DNA of 64,000 bases, taken from NCBI RefSeq assembly GCF_032884065.1, contig NC_088868.1:2041043-2105042 (forward strand), in the 5' to 3' direction. Below the pieces are notes generated by a model. It was not told the origin of the DNA, made no database searches, and worked only from the letters and a program-made list of their open reading frames with translations. The DNA comes from Artemia franciscana. Taxonomy: Eukaryota; Arthropoda; Branchiopoda; Anostraca; Artemiidae. The position numbers were made by a program, and so were the translations under genes. Of this stretch, positions 36,410-47,800 are shown piece by piece (position 1 is the first letter of the stretch; the number at the start of each line of letters is the position of its first letter).

Positions 36410-36660
36410 TTTGATAAAACATAAAGTCGCGAAGAAAGGAGAAAACAAGGGCAATAAATAATTAGTGAAAAATTATAAAATTATGCAGATATCTCGGACA
36501 AGACTTCCGCTTAACCGTCCTCAGTGTAGAATAGAACTGATAAAAATATAAACAAACAAACCTTAAAACAAAACACATAAGTAAAATAAGATGACCCTTT
36601 CTGAGAAACGGCGAAAGCATTTAAATAACGGTGGTGAAAGTAAGGGAAAGTAACTACTAA
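36410..36660 (+). repeat. dispersed repeat, direct copy of 11465-11720
   Basis: Same ordered words as 11465-11720 (TAACCGTCCTCAGTGTAGAAT, AAACAAAACACA, AAGATGACCCTTTCTGAG). Confidence 0.65.
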
Positions 36661-37229
36661 AATTTCGTTGAGTAATCCCACAGAATGGCTTGGTTCAGTG
36701 GTGGCTGAATCACATGGACCGTCATGGCCTTTGCATCTACTAATACAGATTCAGCAGATGGCAGATCTAAATCCATCTCTATTGGTATTTTTACTCTCAT
36801 CTCTCTATGATGTTCTGGTCAGTCGCTAGCCCTCGTCAAAAAAAGAAAAAAAGGAGATAGAGTAGTGCTACCCATGCAAAAAAGTGATTTTCCTTGGTGT
36901 TCAAGGTGGAAGACTGTAATTGCCCTATTAAGGTTTTTCGACCATTCTGATTCCAACGGTACACTTTTTATTTCGATCTGAAGCCATTTTCAAGGGGTTT
37001 CAGGCTCTTTCTCATAATCACCATAAATTTTGTTCGCAATAAACCTTTACTTTTAAGATTAACCGAAACAAGTTACCATTCCTGATTCAGTATGAGATGA
37101 AATTTTTTTTCACCAGGCAGATTTTTTAAAAACGAGTTTTTTAGCTTTTGATCACTTTTGGCTGTGGTTCGCTCTTTACTAAGTTCCAGCTACTATTGCA
37201 ACCATGATTGTTTTTCTTTCAATACTAAG
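36661..37229. other. no recognisable feature
   Basis: Ordinary composition; nothing recognised. Confidence 0.4.
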
Positions 37230-37339
37230 GCTCTAACGTATAAACACCCGAAATATGCATGTCCTACACATGACCCAGCGAAATATAACATTGCCCCACC
37301 TGTGGGGCCGTTGCCTAACTTTGGGGATCCTAAATTCAA
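37230..37339 (+). CDS. candidate coding exon, function unknown
   Basis: An open stretch of higher GC than its surroundings encodes ALTYKHPKYACPTHDPAKYN then IAPPVGPLPNFGDPKF. It is preceded by TTTTTCTTTCAATACTAAG, a good 3' splice-site pattern (branch-like TACTAA, pyrimidines, AG), and followed by GTAAGATC, a good 5' splice site after TTCAA. The peptide has an ordered, Pro/Gly-rich, non-repetitive look. I do not recognise the family, and no neighbouring exon was identified. The frame is open upstream to about 37150 without an ATG. It could equally be chance. Confidence 0.25.
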
Positions 37340-37452
37340 GTAAGATCTTTTTGCAACGTAGGCGATTAACAGGAATACACGAGGCTAATTTTTCACTTTC
37401 TTTTTGGCTAAAATCTGTTTTCTGTTTTTAAATCTTTTTTACTCTTTGTCAA

Positions 37453-37474
37453 ACAGTTCGTGGTAACGAACTGT
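37453..37474. repeat. family A head palindrome
   Basis: Perfect 9-bp stem ACAGTTCGT / ACGAACTGT with loop GGTA. The same palindrome begins copies at 33940, 42056 (antisense) and, degraded, 7800, 32741 and 54956. Confidence 0.85.
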
Positions 37475-38869
37475 AGTAAGGAGCGACCCAGCTCAATAGT
37501 AACCAAAACTTTAAAAATAGAATTTTGATATCAATAGCTACATCAAAAGAATTGCATTTTAATGTTGATTTTAAATATATAATTTTAGTCAAGTTTAGTC
37601 CTAACCATCAAAAGTTACGACCCTGGGAAAATTTCCTTATTTTAGAAAATAGGAGAAAACAGCCCCTAAAAGTCATAGAATCTTAACGAAAATCACACCA
37701 TCAGATTCAGTGCATCAGAGAACCTTTTTGTAGAAGTTTCAGGCTCCTAACTACAAAAATGTGGAATTTTGTATTTTTTGCCAGAAGGCAGATCATGCGT
37801 GTTTATTTGTTTGTTCTTTTTTTTGTTTTTTTTCCCATGGGTGATCGTATCAACCCAGTGGTCCTAGAATCTTGCGAGAGGGCTCATTCTAACGGAAATG
37901 AAAAGTTCTAGTGCCCTTGTTAAGTGACCAAAAAATTCGAGGGCACCTAGCCCCCTCCCACGCTAGTTATTTTCGCAAAGTAACCAGATCAAAATTCTGA
38001 GATAGCCGTTTTATTCAACGTAGTCAAAAAACCTTATAACTATGTCTTTGGGGACGACTTACTCCCCCACAGTCCCCGTGGGAGGGGCCGCAAGTCACAA
38101 ACTTTGACCAGTGCTTACATATAGTAATGGTTATTTGGAAGTGTACAGACGTTTTCAGGGGGAGTTTTAGGTTGGGAGGAGCGGGATATGTTGAGGGAAC
38201 TTTTCTTGGAGCAATTTGTCATGGGGGAAGAAAATTTTAATGAGGGGAGCGCAGGATTATCTAGCATTATTTAAAAAATAGACGAAAAAAATAAAATGAA
38301 AATTCTGTTTCAACTGAAAGTAAGGAGAAGCATTAAAATTTAGAACGAACAGAAATTATTACGCATATGATGGGCTCACCTCATCCTAATACCTCGCTCT
38401 TTTTAAAGCTAAAGTATTTTTTAGTAATTTCAACTATTTATTCTGTGGCTTTTGTGATTCAGGGGTCATTCTTAAGAAATTGGAACAAAAGTTAAGCTTT
38501 AGTGAAAAGAGCGAGGTTCTGACGAGGGGGTGAACCCATTTGTGTATGTAACAAAAACATGAGGATATAGAAGCTCGCTACGTAAGCTAATTTGTAAGTT
38601 ACGTGTATCTTTTACTAAAAAAAACATTCGTAAAAAATTAAAAGTTCTAGTTGCCTATTTGAGTAACCAAAAATCGGAGGGCAACTAGGCCTCCTCCCCC
38701 GCTCCTTTTTTCTCAAAATCATTCGATCAAAACTATGAGAAAGCCATTTAGCAAAAATAAAAATAAATAAATATGCAAATTTCGTTTTAATTATTCATCT
38801 GCGGAGAGCAAAAATCAAAACATGCATTGATTCAAAAACGTTCAGAAATTAGATAAAAAAAACAAGTTT

Positions 38870-39135
38870 TTTTTAACGGAAAGTAAGGAGCGACATTACA
38901 ACTTAAAACGAACAAAAATTACTTCGCATATGAAAGGAGATGCTTCCTTATCAACGCCCCGCTCTTTACGCTAAAGTTTTTTACTGTTTTAAAAAGTGGA
39001 GTTAAGAGAAAGAGTCAAACTTTAGCGTAAAGAGCGGGGCGTTGATGAGGAAGCGTCTCCTTTCATATGCGAAGTAATTTCTGTTCGTTTTAAGTTTTAA
39101 TGTCGCTCCTTACTTTCCGTTAAAAAAACTTGTTT
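38870..39135. repeat. foldback b of family A (long inverted repeat)
   Basis: Left arm begins GGAAAGTAAGGAGCGACATT and runs through ACGAACAAAAATTACTTCGC, ATATGAAAGGAGATGCTTCC, CGCCCCGCTCTTTACGCTAA. The right arm is the near-perfect inverse (TTTAGCGTAAAGAGCGGGGC ... GTCGCTCCTTACTTTCC). Each arm is about 110 bases with a loop of about 35, so RNA from either strand would fold into a long hairpin. Confidence 0.9.
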
Positions 39136-39148
39136 TTTTTTATCTAAT

Positions 39149-40322
39149 TTTCTTTCCCAGAATGCTTTTTGAAAATTAGGTATTTTTGTTAAAGCTTTTG
39201 ATTTTGTTTAAATATTGTCTCTCGCTATTTATCTTTTAATACTATTGTAGTCTTGAATTCGCTTTTTGAACTTAATAAAAAACTGAAAAAGATACTCAGT
39301 ATTACACATCATGATTTTTCACCCTTATAAATGAAATATGCAACATGCAATTTAGCTTTATACTTTACTCAAAACGACTTTATTTTAAGCCGTGTGTTTC
39401 ATTTTAGTTGCAATGACCAAATTGAATTGCAAATCACAATTCATCAGATTCAAAAATCGAAAAAAATATAAACGCTTATAGGAACGAAATTTAAAATTAA
39501 AACAAGAAATAGAACTTTAATTGTTTGTTTTAATATCGAAATTCATACCCTTTGTTTTTAGAAATTAAATTTAGTAGCAATTAAGAAAAATGCTCCAGGC
39601 GAGTAGCTTCTGTACAAAAGGCTCACTAAGCGGAAAGCTTTGCAAATCCATACATATTTGTGGCAAATTTTGCTAGCTCAACAGAAATGTGCCTTTAGGC
39701 TTAGGGAGTATTTGACGTTTCCTTAAATAGAAAAGCCGCTTATTATATATAAATGAATCGAAATTTCTATTTTAATTTGTCTTTCTTTCTCTTTGGATGC
39801 ACAATCTTACGTATGGAGAGAATATTAGGGTGGAATTGTTAAGTAAAGCCCATCCAAAAAAAGCCCATCCCACCTGAAGTTTATTTTCTTCAAAATGTTT
39901 TCAAAACTAAGATAAGCCTGCACAGTTCAAGCATCCACTGAAAGATGCCAGTTTTCTTTAGTAGGTGTTTACTTTCATTTTTACCACATGGTTCGTTTTT
40001 CAGATTTTGGGAAAAATTAACCCTCCACCCCCACAGGATTTTGACAAAATTAAGCCATTCGTTGGGGTATAGGTTTAGTGGTGACCTGCCAAGAATGTTA
40101 TTGCAAACCACGAGCTAGATGACCTCTATTCCCTTGTGAATCAACATGCTTGACAAAATACCTTCCCGGGACATGCTTTAAAAAATGAGTGCATCACGTT
40201 TACAATCAGTGAAATTTTCTTGTCTTAAAAATAATCGTATAAGGGACCTAACTGTCCCTTAACCGTCCTTTAAAAAAAAAACTAAGCAGGAAATAATTTA
40301 ACGTATCGGTGTTTGTACCTTA
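39149..40322. other. unique spacer between two inverted family A copies
   Basis: About 1.2 kb without a recognised gene or repeat. A palindromic patch AAGCCCATCC(A) is repeated at 39845-39872. Confidence 0.45.
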
Positions 40323-42056
40323 ATTAAATAAAAAAACTAGTTTTTTGAACTGAAAGTAAGGAGCGAAATTAAAACTTAAAACGAACAGATTGACTCCGTA
40401 TATGAAATGGGTTGTCCCCTCCGCAATCCCTCACTCTTTACGCTAAAGCTTTCAATTGTTTTAAAAAGCAGAAATGAGGCGAAGAGTCAAACTTTAGCGT
40501 AAAGAGCGAGGGATTGCGGAGGGGACAACCCATTTCATTTACGGAGTAATTTCTGTTCGTTTTAAGTTTTAATGTCACTCCTTACTTTCAGTTCAATAAA
40601 CTAGTTTTTTTTATTTAATTTCTGAACGTTTTTGAATTAATGTATTTTTGATTTTGGCTCTCTGCACATAAATTATTAAAATGAAATTTTCATATTAATT
40701 TATTTTTGGCTAAATGGCTTTCTCTTAGTGTTGATCAGACGATTTTGAGAAATAAGGGATGGAGAAGGAGGCCTAGTTGCCATGCAATTTTTCGGTTACA
40801 TAAAAAGGCAACTATAAATTTTAATTTTTAACGAATTTTTTTTATTAGTAAAAAATATACGTAACTTAAGAATTAACTTACGTAACAAACTTTTATATTC
40901 TTTAATTTTTATTATGTATATAAGGGGGTTTGTACCCTCGTTAATACCTCGCTCTTTACACTAAATCGTAAGTTTTGTCCCAATTCTTTAAGAATGACCC
41001 CTGAATCAGAAAGGCCGTAGAATAAATAGTTGAAATTACTAAAAATACTTTAGCATAAAGAGCGAGGTATTTATCTCCTCCTAAATACCTCGCTCTTTAT
41101 GCTAAAGTATTTTTAGAACCCCTCATATGCGTAATAATCTCTGTTCGTTTTAAGTTTCAATGCTACTCCTTCCTTTCAGTTAGAAAAACGTTTTCATGTT
41201 TATTTTTCATTGTTTTCTTATAGTAATGCTAGAAAATCCTGCGCCCCTTTCATTGAATTTTTCTTCCCCCATGACAGGTTCCTCCAAGGAAAGATCATCC
41301 AACATAGCCCCCTCCCCTCAGCCCCACTCCCAAACAAAATAAAATCCCCCTGAAAACGTCTGTACACTTCCCAATAACCATTACTATATGTAAACACTGG
41401 TCAAAGTTTGTAACTTGCAGCCCCTCCCCCAGGGATTGTGGGGGAGTAAGTCATCCCCAAAGACATAGTTATTATGGTTTTCGACTATGCTGAACAAAAT
41501 GGCTATCTCAGCATTTTGATCCGTTGACTTTGGGAAAAATGAGTGTGGGAGGGGGCCTAGATGCCCTCCAATTTTTTTGGTCACCTAAAAAGGGCACTAG
41601 AACTTTTCATTTCCGTTAGAATGAGCCCTCTTGTGACATTCTAGGGCCACTTGGTCGATACGATGACCCCTGGGAAAAAGGAAAAAAAAAACAAATATAC
41701 GCGCACCCGTGATTTGTCTTCTGGCAAAAAATACGAAATTCCGCATTTCTGTAGATAGGAGCTTGAACTTTGCTGTAGGGTTCTCTGATACGCCGAATAC
41801 GATGATGTGATTTTCGTTAAGATTCTGTGACTTTTAGGGGGTGTTTTACCCTATTTTCTAAAATAAGGCAAATTTTTTCAGGCTCGTAACTTTTGATGGC
41901 AAAGACTAAATTTGATGAAACTTATATCTTTAAAATCAGCATGAAAATCTGATTCTTTTGATGTATATTTTAGCATCAAAATTCCGTTTTTTAGAGTTTC
42001 GTTTACTATTGAGCCGGGTCGCTCCTTACTACAATTCGTTACCACGAACTGTTTGA
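40323..42056 (-). repeat. family A, near full-length copy, inverted relative to 37450
   Basis: About 1.73 kb in reverse order: tail ATTAAATAAAAAAACTAG, foldback b (40350-40595), spacer (GGCAACTATAAATTTTAATT), foldback a (40905-41190, with an extra repeat of the inner arm CTCGCTCTTTATGCTAAAGT at 41088), core (GGGGGAGTAAGTCATCCCC at 41440, AAAAGGGCACTAGAACTTTT), and the head palindrome ending GAACTGTTTGA at 42056. Non-coding. Confidence 0.85.
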
Positions 42057-42059
42057 TTA

Positions 42060-42500
42060 CGTAGCTTATTAAAGGGGCTTAGAGGAGGAGTATAAGGGAG
42101 GTGTTCTTGCAAACCTCCTGTTAAGGAATTTGGACCATAATTATAAAAACACATTATCAAAATTTATTTTTGATAATAGAGTTGCGCACAGATGCAGCTG
42201 TATCATCAGCAAATTGTGTATCTAGAGAAGCTGAATCAGATCGCTAATATAAAAATAAAGAAAAGAGGGAATATAATTGAATCCTGAGGGACACCAGTCA
42301 ATTAAGATAGTGGAAGGAAAGAAAAACCAGAATTATTCATTACAGCAACTTGTCTTCTCTCGTAAAGATAGAATTTTACTAAATCAAATGCTTTCCCACG
42401 AAACCCTGTGCCATTGAGGTTAGGAAAAAAAATCAAATAAGAAATTGAGTCGAAAGCCTTTTGAATGTCCCTCACAATCCAAACTCAGCATAATACAGAA
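42060..42500 (-). mobile_element. LINE RT fragment (Jockey/CR1-like), antisense
   Basis: Minus strand gives VRDIQKAFDSISYLIFF (RT motif A), GTGFRGKAFDLVKFYLYER, TGVPQDSIIFPLFF (motif B, usually GVPQGSILGPLLF) and, in another frame, FADDTAASVRN (motif C, at about 42181-42213). Frame changes and stops show decay. The ADDTA box and GVPQ motif differ from LINE-A (YADD, RQGC), so this is a separate LINE lineage. Confidence 0.75.
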
Positions 42501-42529
42501 TAGGTAACAGCTTTCTTCGAGCAACTGGA

Positions 42530-43380
42530 GGCCTATTCTTATCGGGCGATAATTTTAGTCGAATACGCAGTCGAGAATACATGAAGTATGAGAATAACTG
42601 CAGGGCTTAACCCTCGTTTGGCAGCTTTCAGAAGCATAGCAGGGTGTATTAACAAGTCAAAGGCACGTTTGACGTAATGACTAGCAAGAGCAAGACATTC
42701 CCCCACAGATTCTGCATCAATTAGTGCATTTGCCACGACTGAAAGTGCATCTCCACATCCTGTTCCTCGTTTGAACCCGATCTGATGTAGTGGAGTGTAA
42801 CATGTCTTTTCAAGATCGTCTCTGAAGAGAAGTTCAAAAAGTTTACAGAGAGATGTCGCAACAGTAATTGGTCGAAAAGAGGAACATTGAGGGTGTGCCC
42901 TCCCTCTTTTAGGAATGGATGTAAGATCACCAATACAAAATGTAGTTGGAACCGTACACTGAGTGAAAATCCTTCACATTAAAAGTGTGATATGCTGGAC
43001 AAGAAGAAAGCCACCATGCTTTAGATGCATACCACTAACATCATCAATACCACTAGATGATTTCTGCTTTAGTTGATAAATAGCTATTTCAACGGACTTA
43101 GTAGTAACTACGAAATGGGTGTCTTAGCATGTAGCCAACATTTCTTCGAGCTTCGTTTTGGAAAGTTGCTCAATCTCAGGATTCGGTGAAGAAAATTTGG
43201 ATTCATAGTACGAAGAATACCATTCACCATCTGAAATATCAGAGGCATAAGCAGAAGAAGAATCGCCCCGCGTTTGTGAAACCATTCTGAAAAGATAATT
43301 CCGGTCTAACCTTGCCATAGCAGAATTACTATTTATGAGGTTTTTCCTATGAACCCCGAGAGCTTCTGAAAACATTCTTT
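42530..43380 (-). mobile_element. LINE RT fragment of another lineage, antisense
   Basis: Minus-strand peptides in order: GVHRKNLINSNSAMARLD (43355), LFRMVSQTRGDSSSA, VVTTKSVEIAIYQLKQKSSS then GIDDVSGMHLKHGG (about 43110-43000), IGDLTSIPKRGRAHPQCSSF, RPITVATSLCKLFELLFRDD, GFKRGTGCGDALSVVANALI, DAESVGECLALASHYVKRAF and DLLIHPAMLLKAAKRG. This is the linker and RT fingers/palm of an APE-type LINE; the motif-A aspartate position reads KRAFDLL. It ends at about 42530 against the fragment above. One stop near 43124 and frame changes between parts. Confidence 0.7.
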
Positions 43381-43384
43381 TCGT

Positions 43385-43610
43385 TCTCTTTGACAGCCTG
43401 GATACACTTACACTGTTTTTATTTATTTAAATTATAAGCACAGAACTAGTAATAGTAGTATACCCAAAAGTTTCAAGTTAATACCCCCAGCCATTCTCGA
43501 TATATTGCTTAGATGTCTTATTGACAACCATTTACCGCAATGCCTTTTGATTTATTTTAAAGCAACGTTTAGTTTTAAAGCGTGTGGGCAAATGGCATGA
43601 TTATAAAGGG
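43385..43610 (+). repeat. unit(s) of the 125-bp family
   Basis: GACAGCCTGGATACACTTAC, AGTTTCAAGTTAATACCC, CCATTCTCGATATATTGC, TTATTGACAACCATTTACC, GCCTTTTGATTTATTTTAAA match the array at 10140-11150. Confidence 0.55.
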
Positions 43611-44904
43611 TTGACATGCCCCCCTAGAACTTCAAATTTGCGCTAGATAGGACTGAAAAGCGATTGTTCAAAAAGCAGATGGTTGAAAAAGTAGTTGAAA
43701 AAAGATAGATCGTTGAAAAAGCTGGAAATAGACAGCCAGAATGACACAATAAAAGTCAAACGAAAAGCAATTATTCATAAGATCTTGGAAATTCTTAGCT
43801 CTAAACCAAGAAGGTTATATATAGTAGAAGGTTATATATATAGGATATATAGTTTTGGATGGTTATTCATTAATAAAGATTTCATAGGTATGATAGAACT
43901 TGCTGGCAATATAAGGTTCTGTGAACTGCCAATATAACTTCAGATCCCCCGCCCTTCATCACAGAATTGGCTCCCCCCCCCCTAGTCAAGAAGCTACGTA
44001 CACCCATGATAGGAGCCCTGCCTTAAACTCAATGGCTACATCCACAAAGTATGCTATACATTCAAATTAACAAAAGATTACAAATAAGGAATGTTAGTAT
44101 TATGTGATACCCGCCCAAGTGTTGAGAATAAGCTGAGTCTTGGTGTTAGCAAAGTCTCATTAGGTGTTAGCAAACGGTGGAAACAAGATCTGAACGTTTG
44201 AAGTGGTTAATTAGAATTTTGTACAGTCATTTATTTCTTAAAAGATATAGAAAAAATGAGGTTTCGATTTTTAAAGAAAAGGGCATCCGCATGCCGTCAT
44301 GCAATTTTGGTAGGAGCGGGTTTGGGGTGGAACGTGGATAAAAAGCAGCCGAATAAGGTAAAGATCAGTGGCGTAATTTCACCAAAATCCAGGGGGAGGG
44401 GGCAAAGTCAGAGCCAGTTTTAAAAAAATCAAATGAAAATGACAGTGAAAATTGAAACATGAGCCATATATTACCATAAAGGGAAAGATATACTAAAGAA
44501 AACTGACCTGTTTTGAAAATTTTTTTGAAAATTTTGAAAAAAAGAGTCTTGGAAAATTGAAGTTCTCATGCACGAATTGTTTCAAGATGGTTCCAGGAGA
44601 CACAAAATGTTTCACTTTTGATGGGCCTTAACGCTTGGAACTAAAGACATCGAGTGATTTCTATGATTGTTTACAGAGCCCAATCAAGACGGGGGTGTAT
44701 TGACCTGGTTTAAACTTTGTTGATTGTCTAACTGTAATCGGAGTAACAGGAATGAGAGAAAACGTAGCGGAATAATATGCAGGTGTGCAAGAGGCGTAAA
44801 ACCTTTGATTTTACAGGTTTTTAATCCATCAAATAAAATTATATTTAATTAAGGTTTTTAATTCAATAAATAAAATTATAGGTTAGGTATAATCTGAAAC
44901 TTTG
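43611..44904. other. mostly unrecognised; possible transposon end at 44366
   Basis: No coding motif. CAGTGGCGTAATTTCACC at 44366 followed by a CCAGGGGGAGGGGG block looks like the terminus of a hAT-type non-autonomous element, but no matching right end was found. Confidence 0.35.
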
Positions 44905-46460
44905 CGCTGGGCTAGTGCCCTTTTTAATAGTCAAAAGTGATTGGAGGCCAACTAATCCCCCTCCCACGCCCACCTTTTTCCCAGACACATCCAATCAAAA
45001 TTTTGAGATAACATTTTTGTTCAAGGGAATTGAAAGGTCTGGAAATTACGGCTTTGAGGATGAAAATCCCCCCCCCACAGCCCTCAGGGCATGGGTTATG
45101 AGTTATGCCCTGGGGCAAATAAGGTATATATAGAAAGGGTAATCGTAAAAACTCTAATGCACTCATTTGATTTTAAATCAGATGTTCTAGTGCCCTTTTT
45201 AATATTCGTAGTTGTCGTAGAAACTTCTAGAGATAGCTATTTTGTCCAATGTAGTTGAAAGGTCCGGAAATTATGTATTTGAGGATGACAACCCTCCTAC
45301 AGCCCCCAGGGCAAGGCTTGTAAGTTACACCCAGGGGGAAAATAAGGTTTATATATAAAGGACGATCATATAAGCTTCGGAGGGGGCTGATTTGACTGAT
45401 AATCAGAAGATTTAGTGCCCTTTTTGGGATTCACAGCAATGGGAAGGTGGATACCCCCCAAACCTCGTATTTTCCCGAAATGCATCCGATAGAAATTGTG
45501 TAATGGTCATTTTTCGTTGCAGAAACTTCTAAAAGAGCTCATTCGATTGAAAAATAAAGCGCTAGTGCCTTTTTTAATGGTTAAAAGTGATTGGATGGCA
45601 ACTAACCCCCTCCCACGCTCACCATTTCCCTAAGCACATCCAATAAATATTTTTGCTCAACGGAATTGAAAGGTCCGGAAATTATATCTTTGGGATGACA
45701 TCCCCCCCCATGCCCTCAGGGCAAGGGTTATAAATTATGCCCTGGGAGCATATATGGTATATATAAAAACGGTGGTCGTAAAAATTCTGAAATGGGCCAA
45801 TTTGATTGGAAATCAGCTGTACTTGTGTCCTTTTTAAGATTCAGAGTGATCAAAGAATGGATATCCCCCCACCTCGTATTTTCCCGAAATGAATCTGATG
45901 GAAATCTTGAGATGGCCATTAGTTGTCGTAGAACCCGCGGAAAGAACTCATTCGATCGGAGATTGAAATGGCTAAAGCTCTTTTTAATAGGCGAAAGTGA
46001 TTGTAGGGCAACTAACCCCCTTCCACGCCCACCATTTCCTCAAACACATCCAATAAAAATTTTTAGACATCCATTTTGTTCAATGTAGTTGAAAGGTCTG
46101 GAAATTATATCTTTGAGGATTACAGCCCCCCATACACCCCTCGCGACAAGGGTTATAAGTTATGCCTTAAGGCATATAAGGAATATAGAAAGGGCGGTCG
46201 TATAAGCTTCGACGGGGGATCATTGGATTGTTAATCAGAAGTTCCAGTGCCCTTTTTAAGATGTGATTGAGGGATCGGAGTGATCGGAGAGTGAATATTC
46301 CCCCTCCCCCCGCGCAAAACTCGTGTTTTCCAGAAATACATCTGATAGAAATTTTGAGATTGCCATTTGTTATTGTAGAAATTTCAAAAAGAGCTCATCC
46401 GATTGAAAATTGAAAGGACTATTGCCCTTTTTAACAGTCAAAAGTGATTGGAGGGCCTTA
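44905..46460 (+). repeat. tandem array built from a family A core relative
   Basis: The phrase TAGTGCCCTTTTTAATRGT plus AAAGTGATTGGAGG recurs at about 44915, 45570, 45975 and 46425. Between them a second phrase set recurs: GTATTTTCCCGAAATGMATC, GAAAATTTTGAGATGGCCAT-like and AGAAACTTCWAAAAGAGCTC. The composite unit is about 410-450 bp, three to four copies, one pair longer. The words CTAGTGCCCTTTTT, CCCCTCCCACGC, AAATTTTGAGATA, TTTTGTTCA and CCCCCACAGCCC are shared with the family A core, so the array derives from, or gave rise to, that core. Confidence 0.7.
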
Positions 46461-47639
46461 TTTCTGATCAGGGAAATGAGTAATTCTTCAGCTTCAAGGG
46501 TATATATCTATTAGGCTCTAGCTGCCAACTGAAATTCCCCAGATGTCTTCTGCTATTGGCTTAACATGACTGACTTTCTTGAAAAAGTCCGGTGAAGTTG
46601 AACGTTTATCTGCCTGCTATTAAGTCATGTGAGGCAGCACCGGATTGAATAGGTGTTTGTCCCAATTAATTTTTTTTTGCAAGATCCTGTCTATATGTTA
46701 TATATTTAAATAAGACATACCTGCATAGTAGTTTACGTACGTAAAGTAGTTCAATTACGTGTCTCTCTAATATATAACTATCCCGATTAAATTCAATTGA
46801 TTCGACATGAACTTTTACGGTTATCAGTTTTCTTTATTTTAAAGTGTATATTATGTAATAATAAGTGCATCAATAAATCTTATCCAGCAATGCAAACTTA
46901 AAATAAATGAATTTTTAATTATTTGAATAACTCTAAATTTATCCCTCATTGTCAAAATAATTTGCTTTAAATTTCGAAATCTTGTTTTTTACCCATGTTG
47001 ATGGTAACACAGCTCCCTTTTAAATGCGCGGTCGAATCCCTCCAATCACCCTTTATCCAGCCCTGATGTGAGGAAAAACGGTTTATTAACTTTTTAGACA
47101 GTTTTACTAACTTTAGTAACGTAATGGGATCTCTCCATAATACACAGTCAAATGAAACAAAACTGTATCTTGATGGGGTGTTGTTAAGGTTGATTAAAAT
47201 TGAAATTTCAGTTGCAATAATATCCATTTTCTTTCAGAACCCAGAAGGATATTAACTAACACTACCACTATGACTGACCACTCATCATAGCACAAGGTGG
47301 CCCAAGGTATGTAGACAAATTCTATATATTAACTCTGAGGTTTCACAATATCAGCTAAGTTAGTTTCAGAAGGCTTAATAGTTGGATGAGATCGCACTAG
47401 AAACTAAAGCAATAATATTCAGGAAAGCTTCTTTCTTCTTAACCGTCTTCTAGGGACTGCGGTACCTTATATGTACTTTTCTTTTTTCCACTAGTTTCCT
47501 GGGATTCTTTTGATTTTCCTGTCACTCTACATAATTCTTTTTTTATTTTTCTTTTGTTGACAAGTGATACTAGGATAGATCCTAAAGTTTTTGTTACTAA
47601 GTGTTCTCTCCAGAAAGATAATATTTTTTTATTTTATTT
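46461..47639. other. no recognisable feature
   Basis: AT-rich. ACTACCACTATGACTGACCA near 47260 faintly resembles a LINE-A 3' tail. Nothing else. Confidence 0.4.
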
Positions 47640-47800
47640 TCAGCAGTTTTATACATCCGAGATTAGATTTTTTTCGATTAGAATTTTTTTAGATTAGATT
47701 AATTTATTTCAAAAACATGTATACAAAACATTTTGCTGCACCTGCTGCCAAGAAAGCCCCGAGGGGCTTTTTGGCAGCAGGTGACAGTCATCTCTACTCT
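47640..47800 (-). mobile_element. LINE 3' end with strong hairpin, poly(A) signal and AATCT tail
   Basis: On the minus strand: a hairpin (47783-47739), 30 bases of unique sequence, AATAAA (47708-47703), then AATCTAATCT-type tail repeats to about 47645. This order (stem-loop, polyadenylation signal, short tandem tail) is typical of the 3' end of some Jockey/CR1-like LINEs, where the terminal stem-loop and tail are recognised by the RT. No ORF upstream is clear. The LINE parent is not identified. Confidence 0.55.
47739..47783. repeat. 21-bp stem-loop
   Basis: Left arm CACCTGCTGCC AAGAAAGCCCC pairs with right arm GGGGCTTTTTGGCAGCAGGTG with a single bulged G and a 2-base loop. It is the strongest short hairpin in the window apart from the Helitron end. 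Confidence 0.9.

Larger units (their letters stand above)
37450..39148 (+). repeat. family A, near full-length copy
   Basis: About 1.7 kb, non-coding. Order: palindromic head (37453-37474), AGTAAGGAGCGACCCAGCTC, a core of about 830 bases (AAAAGTTACGACCCTGG, CCCCTAAAAGTCATAGAATC, AAAAGTTCTAGTGCCC, CCCCACAGTCCCCGTGG), foldback a (38313-38550, shortened outer arms), spacer with AAAAGTTCTAGTTGCC, AAAACATGCATTGATT, then foldback b (38870-39128). It ends AAAAAAACTTGTTTTTTTTT. Complete except for the outer right arm of foldback a, and the best reference copy in the window. Confidence 0.85.
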
